A program made the translations under genes and the position numbers. From contig JACRAR010000004.1 of NCBI GenBank assembly GCA_016234745.1, positions 1 through 64,000 on the forward strand: a stretch of DNA of 64,000 nt, written 5' to 3'. The DNA comes from Betaproteobacteria bacterium. Lineage in GTDB: Bacteria > Pseudomonadota > Gammaproteobacteria > Burkholderiales > Rhodocyclaceae. The notes beneath the pieces were generated by a model that was given only the letters and a program-made list of their open reading frames with translations, had not been told where the DNA came from and did no database searches. Shown piece after piece: positions 57,099-64,000 of the stretch (within the stretch, counting starts at the first letter, position 1; the number at the start of each line of letters is the position of its first letter).

Positions 57099-58463
57099 GT
57101 GGACACAGCAGACACACAAGAAGCGCGCATAATCAAACAGCCACCAACGGCAGTCCCGTTTGTTGAGGCGTTCTACTTCTGGCTGAAGCTTGGCTTTATC
57201 AGCTTTGGCGGACCGGCCGGCCAAATTTCAATCATGCATCAGGAATTGGTTGAACGCCGTCATTGGATTTCCGAACGGCGCTTTCTGCATGCCCTCAATT
57301 ACTGCATGGTTCTGCCTGGTCCGGAAGCCCAGCAACTGGCCACCTACATTGGATGGTTAATGCATCGCACCTGGGGCGGCATCATTGCCGGCGTCTTGTT
57401 CGTTCTGCCTTCACTGGCCATCCTGATTGGCCTGTCTTGGGTTTATATAGCTTTCGGCGAAGTAACGATCGTTGCCGGCTTGTTCTACGGGATAAAACCT
57501 GCCATTACAGCCATAGTCGTCCAGGCTGCATACCGCATTGGGTCGCGGGCCTTGAAGAACAATATTCTTTGGATCCTGGCCGCCGCATCCTTTGTCGCCA
57601 TCTTTGCCCTGAACGTGCCGTTTCCAGCGATAGTTGCTGTCGCGGCTTTGATTGGCCATGTTGGAGGGCGGATTGCGCCTGACACGTTCAAGACAGGCGG
57701 CAGTCATGGTGCCGGAAAAGCATCCTATGGTCCCGCACTGATTGACGACAATACCCCGACGCCCGCACATGCGCTGTTTACGTGGAACCGTCTGTCAAAA
57801 GTATTTCTTGCAGGTGGAATGCTTTGGGCTGTACCCATGGTTCTGCTGACCTTGCTCTATGGTTGGGAGCACACGCTGGTGCAGATGAGTTGGTTTTTCA
57901 CCAAGGCGGCCTTGCTCACTTTTGGCGGAGCATATGCTGTGCTGCCTTATGTCTATCAGGGCGCCGTTGACCACTATGCCTGGCTGACCGGTGCGCAGAT
58001 GATTGATGGCCTGGCCCTGGGCGAGACGACTCCTGGTCCCTTGATCATGGTGGTGACATTTGTCGGTTTTGTCGGCGGGTATGTCAAAGCCGTTTTTGGA
58101 CAGGACGAACTATTCCTTGCCGGAACGACAGCGGCGATCCTGGTCACCTGGTTTACGTTTTTACCCTCCTTCATCTTTATCCTTGCCGGCGGTCCGCTGG
58201 TCGAAACCACCCACAACGACCTCAAATTTACGGCCCCCCTCACGGCCATCACAGCAGCGGTAGTCGGTGTCATTCTGAATCTGGCCATGTTCTTCGGCTA
58301 CCACGTCTTGTGGCCATCAGGATTCACCGGGCAGATCGACTGGATTTCCGGTTTAATTGCCATCGGTGCGACGCTGGCGCTATTTCACTTCAAACGCAAT
58401 GTCATCCACGTCATTGCTGGATGCGCTTTGCTGGGTCTTGTCATCAAGACGGTGATGACATGA
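57099..58463 (+). CDS. chrA: ChrA-type chromate transporter
   Basis: 454-residue membrane protein of the long-chain ChrA family. Each half has the motif: FWLKLGFISFGGPAGQISIMH and ALNYCMVLPGPEAQQLATYIGW first, TKAALLTFGGAYAVLPYVYQ and LGETTPGPLIMVVTFVGFVGGY second. Around 10 membrane helices are predicted by hydrophobicity. Family members export chromate, though the physiological substrate can differ. Start GTG 57099 follows GAGGAGG. Single gene, convergent with the molybdoenzyme operon. Confidence 0.92.
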   Translation: MDTADTQEARIIKQPPTAVPFVEAFYFWLKLGFISFGGPAGQISIMHQELVERRHWISERRFLHALNYCMVLPGPEAQQLATYIGWLMHRTWGGIIAGVLFVLPSLAILIGLSWVYIAFGEVTIVAGLFYGIKPAITAIVVQAAYRIGSRALKNNILWILAAASFVAIFALNVPFPAIVAVAALIGHVGGRIAPDTFKTGGSHGAGKASYGPALIDDNTPTPAHALFTWNRLSKVFLAGGMLWAVPMVLLTLLYGWEHTLVQMSWFFTKAALLTFGGAYAVLPYVYQGAVDHYAWLTGAQMIDGLALGETTPGPLIMVVTFVGFVGGYVKAVFGQDELFLAGTTAAILVTWFTFLPSFIFILAGGPLVETTHNDLKFTAPLTAITAAVVGVILNLAMFFGYHVLWPSGFTGQIDWISGLIAIGATLALFHFKRNVIHVIAGCALLGLVIKTVMT

Positions 58464-58585
58464 AGCGCAGGATTCCAATGTGAACTAATTGCGCTGATAC
58501 ATTATCTTCCAATACGCGCCTGTTCGTCAGTCAGCCCATGAAGGCACTCGGATCGCAAAATCTTCGCGCATCATGCTGACGCGCC

Positions 58586-59506
58586 TTAGCGTGCGGAGGG
58601 CAAACCGAAACTTCCCGCCAGATCGTGAGTAATCGGTTCGAAAACAGCCGCCTTGAACATGAGCATGCGAAAAAAGAAAAAGCCGACCAGCATTGCCAGC
58701 AACGCGAACAATTCCACCAAGCGCAACGAACCTGCGACAGCAAGCAGCGCCGCCGGCAACACCAAGCCAAGAATCACTACCAGATTGCGAAAGCTGGCCG
58801 CGTACTCGCCCCTCACCAGCAGATCAACGGAAAATGCGCCGCCTTTGGACTTGCCCTTGGCGCGGAGGAGGATGGCGACAACAACGGCCAGATCGACCAG
58901 AAGCATCGTCAGCGCCAGTGTCGATAGCGTAGCCCGCTGCCCCTCGCTCAGCACGCCCCAGCCCACGGCAAGCGCGGCCAAGGCGCCGGCTGTCAGCGCG
59001 TAGCAGAAGCTCGCGACTGGCACCAGTGGGCTGGCCCACAGCGTGAAAGCCTCTGAGTCAGACATGGCCATACCCTGGTAGCACATCACCACCAGGGCAC
59101 CCGCCACCGCCAGGTAGGCGATCGCTTGGCCCAACGCGGCGGGCAGTCCGAGGGTGGCCTCGAGACCGAAGCTGCGATTAACGACGTGCAGCACGCCAAA
59201 GCCGATCAGCAAGCCAATGGAGATGGCGCCACGACTGATCCAGGAACGATCCGGACGCAGAATCGCCCGCCAGGATCTGCCCGGCACGCCCATATGGGCC
59301 AGATGGAAATAGGGCTTTAACGTGCCCGTGATCGCCAGCCCGAGAATCATGCCGGAAAGCAAGTCGAAATAGAACGACACCAGGAACAGGCCGGTACCGA
59401 CTTCTGCGGAGAAGAAGGCAATGGCCATCGAGGTATCCCAATACCGCTGGAAGCGGTAACCCAGTTTGAAGGAGTTGCCAACCAGGCCAGTACTCGTTTG
59501 TATCAT
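58586..59506 (-). CDS. padD: NrfD/PsrC-type membrane subunit, probable PadD
   Basis: 306-residue polytopic protein (about 8 helices) of the NrfD/PsrC quinone-binding family, e.g. AIAFFSAEVGTGLFLVSFYFDLLSG, PYFHLAHMGVPGRSWRAILRP and the last helix FALLAMLVGFFFFRML. It would move electrons from the iron-sulfur subunit to quinone. GGTGGG is upstream of ATG 59506. Third gene of the leftward operon; symbol depends on the PadB assignment. Confidence 0.75.
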   Translation of the reverse strand: MIQTSTGLVGNSFKLGYRFQRYWDTSMAIAFFSAEVGTGLFLVSFYFDLLSGMILGLAITGTLKPYFHLAHMGVPGRSWRAILRPDRSWISRGAISIGLLIGFGVLHVVNRSFGLEATLGLPAALGQAIAYLAVAGALVVMCYQGMAMSDSEAFTLWASPLVPVASFCYALTAGALAALAVGWGVLSEGQRATLSTLALTMLLVDLAVVVAILLRAKGKSKGGAFSVDLLVRGEYAASFRNLVVILGLVLPAALLAVAGSLRLVELFALLAMLVGFFFFRMLMFKAAVFEPITHDLAGSFGLPSAR

Positions 59507-59546
59507 CGTCGTCCCACCCCAAATAGTTGATCGTTGATTGCCATGT

Positions 59547-60161
59547 TCAATCGACGTAATAGACCTTCGGCTTGGTGTTCTTTTCCGGTAACGGCTGACG
59601 GCCGTTGCGTTCGCGGATCAAGACACTGGGAGCACTGTTCGGGTCATCCAGATCGCCGAAGATACGGGCGTTGGTCGGACAAGTCACCACACAAGCGGGG
59701 TTGAGACCGGCGTCGACGCGTTCGCTGCAGAAGTCGCACTTGACCGCAGTTCCCGCCGTGTAGCGGCCATAGCCCTGCTGCTCGAACGGCGTGAGTTCCC
59801 CCGTGCCGAACAGACCTGTCGTCAACGCGTCCTTGGTCAGCATGGTGCGCATGTCGTAGGGACAGGCCACTGCGCAACTGCTGCAACCGATGCACTTCTG
59901 GTCATCCACCATGACGATGCCGTCGGCGCGTGTGTATGTGGCGCCACTTGGGCATACCTTCTCGCACGGTGCGTCCTCGCACTGATTGCAGATCGTCGGT
60001 ATGTACACCCGCTTGACGCCCGGATACTCACCGTATTCGTGGCTGAGGGTGCGGGTAAAGAACACCCCATCCGGCACGGAATTTTCCTGTTTGCAGGCCA
60101 CCACGCAGGCGTTGCAGCCGATACAGGCCTTGAGGTCAAAGACCATTCCCAATTTAGCCAT
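59547..60161 (-). CDS. padC: Four-cluster [4Fe-4S] ferredoxin-like subunit, probable PadC
   Basis: 204 residues with 16 Cys in the DmsB/PsrB pattern: CIGCNACVVACKQEN, CNQCEDAPCEKVCPSGA, CIGCSSCAVACPYD and CDFCSERVDAG with ACVVTCPTNARIFGD. It wires the molybdenum subunit to the membrane subunit. ATG 60161 overlaps the catalytic subunit stop by one base (TGATG). No signal peptide. Confidence 0.85.
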   Translation of the reverse strand: MAKLGMVFDLKACIGCNACVVACKQENSVPDGVFFTRTLSHEYGEYPGVKRVYIPTICNQCEDAPCEKVCPSGATYTRADGIVMVDDQKCIGCSSCAVACPYDMRTMLTKDALTTGLFGTGELTPFEQQGYGRYTAGTAVKCDFCSERVDAGLNPACVVTCPTNARIFGDLDDPNSAPSVLIRERNGRQPLPEKNTKPKVYYVD

Positions 60162-62788
60162 CAGTGTTGCCCTCCCTTGCCTTCGGCTTTCTGGATGGAG
60201 TCGACAAAGTCATAGACGGTCGAGCCCTGCTTGAGGAAATCGGGCCAGTCGTTGAGTTTCGTGAGCTTCACCCGGCAGCTTGTTTCGGGCTGGCCGGTTG
60301 CGCCATCGGTATTGCGCATGTCATAGGGAAGCATGTCGTTGAAATGTCCGCCCGACATCAGCACTGAGCGGTTCTCGTTCTTGGTGCGAGACAACGAGTT
60401 GGAGACGCCCAGAGTTTCGTGATGCATCGCTTCGGTCGTGGTGAGACGGCCGTAAAGGCGGCCATAGGGGGATTCGACCAGGACGATGTCGCCGTCGGCG
60501 AAACCCAGTTTCTGCGCCGTGCCGCGGTTCAGCAGCAGGCCGGTGTGCACCGGGTCGCGGTAGGTAATGTCCTTGAGCCAGGGATTGCTGAGGCCCTCGC
60601 CGAAGTTCATCTGGATGTCCTTGAAGGTGATGGCATAGAGGTTGTATTCCTTCGGTTCGAGATGAATCGGATCGAGCACCGTGGTCGGCAGCGGCTGATA
60701 GTCGTCGAACGGCCACTCGTCGCGGAACGGCACTTTGGCGTCTTCGAACTGTTGGCGCAGCGTCTCACGCTGATGCACCAGGTCTTCAATGTAGAACAGC
60801 AGGCGCATGCCTTCCCACGGGCGGTAGAGCTTGTCGAGGCGGCGCTCGGTGGAAGAGTGGCCGTGCTCCATGTACCACTCGATCGGCTTGTCGTTCCAAA
60901 GCAGGCCAACGCGTTCGGCGATGTCGCGGTCGGTGTATTTCTTGCCGGGTTCAAGCATGAGGTGCGGCTTCTGCACAAACCCCAGAATCATGTTGATGAC
61001 TTCGTTGTACTGGTCCAGCACGCCGAGACGCTCGGACAGTTCGAAGAAGATTTCCTCTTCGCTCTTGGTATCGTAGATGGGCGCCGTGATGGGCTGACGA
61101 AAGCAGATGCCTTCGGTGTACGGCGGTTCGATCATTGTGCCGTTCCAGGTTTCCAGGTAATCGTTGGAGGGCAGAATGATGTCGGCGAAATCGGTCATCT
61201 CGGTCGGGATGACGTCGACACAGACGATGAAGCGCATCTCGCGCAGGAATTGCAACCACTTGTCACGCGGTCCCTGGATCGCCCACACCGGGTTGGAGTG
61301 GCAGTTCACCAGGACGTCGGGCTTGAAGGTTGAACCGTACTTCTCCGGCTCCAGGAAGGAGAGCATGTTGAGGTGCGGCGGATGGACGCCGACCGGGAAA
61401 AAGCCGGCCAGGTGGTACTCGTTGGGCGGCCACGAAAAGGCGGGCATGGGGCCGAGCTGGTGCGGCGTGCCGAGCATCTGTCCGCATTCACCGGGCTGGC
61501 AGTGATTGTTGTCGACACAGCCGTCGGTAAGGGTCACGCCGCAGCGGCCGCCGGGATGGTCGATATTCCCGACCAGCATGTTGACCAGCTGAAAGGCCTG
61601 ATTCGTCATCATGCCGGTCTTGTGTCCCTGGGCGCCGCGGTAGTAGTTGTAGGCGGCGGGACGCAGTGGCACGGTGCGTCCGTCGGGCAGTGTGATGGTT
61701 GCACCGATGCGCGCTTCCTTGGCAAATTCGCGCGCGATGCGGCGCACGGTCGCGGCAGGCACGGTGGTGATCTTCTCCATCGCCTCCGGAGAAGCATCCC
61801 TGAGAATGTCCTTATAGACCTGAAAGGCGGGGCGGCAGTTCACGCCATTGACGACATACTCCCCGTCCAGCGCAAGATTCTCGTTTTTCAGTGTCGCATC
61901 GTTCCACGGCTTGGCGCTGTTGGACGCGGTATCCCAGACATAGATCTGCTTGTTGGCGTCGCGCACGAAGCGCTGGTCGGGCCCCACCAGGTAAGGCGCG
62001 TTGGTGTCCTTGCGCAGGAACGCGTAATCGCACAATCCCTCGGTCACCAGGACATGGCTCATGCTCATCGCGAAATGGCGGTCGGTGGCGGGACGAATCG
62101 GCACCCACTCTTCGGCCTTGGCGCCAGCGATGGACATGCGCGGCTCCACCGCCACCACTTTCATGCCGCGCTCGACGCGCGCCTTGGCCACCCAGTGCGA
62201 CGCTGCCGCCGCGTGCAAATGCGAGGAGAAACCGTCGCCAGCGCCATTGCTGATCCAGTAATTGCAATGCCTGGCGTCGTTGACTGCGCCGAAGGTGGAA
62301 TGAACGTAGCCGTTGAGCGGGTGGTAGGCCCCTCCGCACATGGTGCCGCCGGACTGGTAGAAGTTGCGGGTGCCTAGCGCCAGCGGCCAATTCCAGATAT
62401 GCATCTTCTGGAAATCTTCCAGCGAAGGCATGATCTTGCGCGGATCTTCATCAAGCGACTTCTTGATTTCGCGCGCCGTGATCGCGAAGGCCTCATCCCA
62501 ACTAATCGGCTCCCATTTCGGATCAATACCCGGTCCCTTGACTGGATTGGTCCGGCGCAACGGCTGCTTGAAGCGTTGCGGATCGTAGTGGCGCATGATG
62601 CCAGCATTACCCTTGGGGCACAGCTTGCCGGCATTCGACGGATTGGTTGGATCTCCTTCGATCTTGTTGATAACGCCATCGTCGGTAACGTGCACCCGGG
62701 TTGAACAGGAATGCAGGCACATCTTGCAGGTCGACTTAATCCATTTCCCCTGCTTCAGGGAGTTTTGCTTGGATTGTAGGTTGCTCAC
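60161..62788 (-). CDS. padB: Molybdopterin oxidoreductase, probable phenylacetyl-CoA oxidoreductase PadB
   Basis: 875-residue DMSO reductase-family protein. The first iron-sulfur cluster is bound by TCKMCLHSCSTRVHV and LCPKGNAG. Cys in GGTMCGGAYHPLNG may bind molybdenum. The C-terminal dinucleotide domain has LLLNRGTAQKLGFADGDIV. Start GTG 62788 has a perfect GAGGAGG six bases before; the product has no Tat signal, so the active site is cytoplasmic. That suits an intracellular CoA-thioester. PadBCD of Thauera and Aromatoleum oxidise phenylacetyl-CoA to phenylglyoxylate. Other members of the family (tetrathionate, polysulfide, arsenate reductases) are usually exported. Confidence 0.65.
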   Translation of the reverse strand: MSNLQSKQNSLKQGKWIKSTCKMCLHSCSTRVHVTDDGVINKIEGDPTNPSNAGKLCPKGNAGIMRHYDPQRFKQPLRRTNPVKGPGIDPKWEPISWDEAFAITAREIKKSLDEDPRKIMPSLEDFQKMHIWNWPLALGTRNFYQSGGTMCGGAYHPLNGYVHSTFGAVNDARHCNYWISNGAGDGFSSHLHAAAASHWVAKARVERGMKVVAVEPRMSIAGAKAEEWVPIRPATDRHFAMSMSHVLVTEGLCDYAFLRKDTNAPYLVGPDQRFVRDANKQIYVWDTASNSAKPWNDATLKNENLALDGEYVVNGVNCRPAFQVYKDILRDASPEAMEKITTVPAATVRRIAREFAKEARIGATITLPDGRTVPLRPAAYNYYRGAQGHKTGMMTNQAFQLVNMLVGNIDHPGGRCGVTLTDGCVDNNHCQPGECGQMLGTPHQLGPMPAFSWPPNEYHLAGFFPVGVHPPHLNMLSFLEPEKYGSTFKPDVLVNCHSNPVWAIQGPRDKWLQFLREMRFIVCVDVIPTEMTDFADIILPSNDYLETWNGTMIEPPYTEGICFRQPITAPIYDTKSEEEIFFELSERLGVLDQYNEVINMILGFVQKPHLMLEPGKKYTDRDIAERVGLLWNDKPIEWYMEHGHSSTERRLDKLYRPWEGMRLLFYIEDLVHQRETLRQQFEDAKVPFRDEWPFDDYQPLPTTVLDPIHLEPKEYNLYAITFKDIQMNFGEGLSNPWLKDITYRDPVHTGLLLNRGTAQKLGFADGDIVLVESPYGRLYGRLTTTEAMHHETLGVSNSLSRTKNENRSVLMSGGHFNDMLPYDMRNTDGATGQPETSCRVKLTKLNDWPDFLKQGSTVYDFVDSIQKAEGKGGQH

Positions 62789-63190
62789 ATCGTTCCTCCT
62801 CTGAAATTCAATTTGGTTGTTGCTTACCGCTACGGCCGCCAGAGTCTCACGGAGTGCTTCTGGATTCCCAATCAGAGCCGTTGCCGGATTGCAATTACGT
62901 ATAGCGTTCCTGCCGAAAATATCCAACCTGCGCAAACCGATTACTCGAGCAACAATACAACAAACGCGGATATTTTAAATATAAAGTATATGACGGTATT
63001 ATTTGAAAGGTTTGGGAATTAGTCAACACTTTTTAATTCAATCTACTTGCGGGTAGCCGCATAAGACGCCGCCGCGGACATGGATACGTTGGTCATCCGC
63101 AACGGTTGATTTTTTGTCGCGCATAATCAAGAGCATGGCCCATGCATACAATATAGCGACTCGATTAGGCAAGGCCCCGAGGCTGTCCAT
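62789..63190. other. Upstream region of the pad operon
   Basis: 402 bases with no recognised gene, low in G+C in the middle (about 62930-63020). It holds the padB promoter and ribosome binding site and the end of the iorB-like gene. No convincing FNR or NtrC site was seen. Confidence 0.4.
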
Positions 63191-64000
63191 CTACAGGCTT
63201 GCCAGCATCCCGTCCAAAGCTTTGCCATCGTCGTCGGCCAACGCTGCCAATCGCAATGCCTGCAACTGCTGCGCTCCCTGCGGCCGATCCTGCAACAGAG
63301 GCAGCTTGTCCATCACCCGCTGGAAGTTGTGCCAGCCCCTGGCGTGGGTGTCGCCGTAGCCTTTGACTAACTGCTGCATGCAGGCTACTTCGAGGGCCAG
63401 TGCCGGATGCTGCGAGGCAAGGCGCTGGATGGCGGCCAACCATGTATCGATACGCTGATGCTCGTTCTGAAAGCGCAGGGAAACGCGGCGCAGTCGACGC
63501 AGGGCGGCTATTCCGTAGAGCAGCAGGAAACCCGACAGCGAACTGGTCTGTACGATCCGTCCTTTTCCGAGCAAGGGGGCTACGCAGGCGCGTGCCCAAG
63601 GTGTCACCAGCAACCAGCGCCCCAGGGCGGCGGGAAGCGTGTCGGCAATCTCCTCCAGCCGCGGATGGAGGAATTCGTAGATGTCCAACTGCTGCGAAGC
63701 GCCAAGGCGCACTTCAGCACCAACGCGTTGGAAGCGCGAGCGCCTGACCTTGAGGTCGGCCACGCGTATCGTGTCCTCGTAGGACATCCACAGCGCCAGA
63801 TGCCGCGCCGTTTCATCCAGCAACACTGGTGTAACAAGTGGATTGACCGCCAGCGGCTGCAGGCGGTCCAGATAGCTGGCAGCATAGGCGACGTCCTGGT
63901 AGTCGGCCAAGCGCGAAATGCCGGCGATTAGGGTTGCATGGGAACCAGGTGGAAACTCGCTTCTAATGCGTTGCGCCAGGGCCTGCAAGCGCGTCCCGAC
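63191..64000 (-). CDS. iorB: Indolepyruvate:ferredoxin oxidoreductase subunit, C-terminal part (window edge)
   Basis: 269 residues are visible; the frame is open to the window end. The sequence has RLADYQDVAYAASYLDRLQPLAV, ARHLALWMSYEDTIRVADLKVR and LDIYEFLHPRLEEIADTLPAALGRWL, the pattern of the C-terminal DUF6537-type domain of the IorB subunit. The enzyme decarboxylates arylpyruvates oxidatively to aryl-acetyl-CoA in the cytoplasm. Oriented like padBCD with a 402-base gap. Its role fits phenylacetyl-CoA supply for PadBCD. Confidence 0.75.
   Translation of the reverse strand, partial: VGTRLQALAQRIRSEFPPGSHATLIAGISRLADYQDVAYAASYLDRLQPLAVNPLVTPVLLDETARHLALWMSYEDTIRVADLKVRRSRFQRVGAEVRLGASQQLDIYEFLHPRLEEIADTLPAALGRWLLVTPWARACVAPLLGKGRIVQTSSLSGFLLLYGIAALRRLRRVSLRFQNEHQRIDTWLAAIQRLASQHPALALEVACMQQLVKGYGDTHARGWHNFQRVMDKLPLLQDRPQGAQQLQALRLAALADDDGKALDGMLASL

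Noticed and set aside
60161-62788. Tetrathionate, polysulfide or arsenate reductase identity for the Mo subunit
   Set aside because: Those enzymes normally carry Tat signals; none is present, and the neighbouring arylpyruvate oxidoreductase favours a CoA-thioester substrate. Not fully excluded.

Overview
The window looks like chromosomal DNA of a betaproteobacterium, most likely of the Rhodocyclales type. The evidence is gene order: rpoE-rseA-rseB-mucD-glutaredoxin-lepA-lepB-DUF4845-rnc-era-recO-pdxJ-acpS-nagZ, then yceD-rpmF-plsX-fabH-fabD-fabG-acpP-fabF, is a core arrangement typical of that class. A probable phenylacetyl-CoA oxidoreductase cluster at the right end suggests an organism that degrades aromatic compounds anaerobically. 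No rRNA, tRNA or CRISPR array was found.

Layout. 1-92: start of a probable IS630-type transposase, cut by the window edge. 143-11710: long leftward housekeeping and envelope-stress operon, with many ATGA or TGATG overlaps. 11957-13540: nadB, rightward. 13546-20093: YgfX-like gene and the fatty-acid synthesis operon, leftward. 20161-22511: an IS1-type insertion sequence with inverted ends, an 8-bp target duplication and passenger genes. It sits between the divergent yceD and maf genes. 22570-33655: housekeeping genes maf, sppA, Rieske protein, HAD phosphatase, rluC, rne, glk, uvrB and an aromatic/aspartate aminotransferase. 33683-42632: accessory DNA with a PYROXD2-like flavoprotein, a small secreted protein, a decayed hydrolase, an orphan FliD-like protein, a cyclopropane fatty acid synthase, an unknown protein and a CHASE-PAS-GGDEF protein. 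43004-47826: an envelope cassette of two YceI-like proteins, a MacB-type ABC pair, a LolA-like lipoprotein and a PF10118 protein.

47948-56853 is the most interesting region. It encodes a group 2 [NiFe] hydrogenase without export signal, a hydrogenase maturation protease, a soluble PAS-PAS hybrid histidine kinase with two receivers and an HPt domain, an HD-GYP response regulator, and a second receiver-receiver-kinase protein. I infer a hydrogen-sensing phosphorelay whose output is cyclic-di-GMP breakdown rather than transcription. The small subunit has Asp where the proximal iron-sulfur cluster normally has a Cys ligand, and the large subunit ends only five residues after the last active-site motif although a protease gene follows.

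57099-58463 is a ChrA-type transporter. 58586-62788 is a leftward three-gene molybdoenzyme operon (catalytic, iron-sulfur and NrfD-type subunits) best read as PadBCD, followed upstream by the C-terminal part of an indolepyruvate:ferredoxin oxidoreductase subunit. Together these would take arylpyruvates to aryl-acetyl-CoA and then to phenylglyoxylate.
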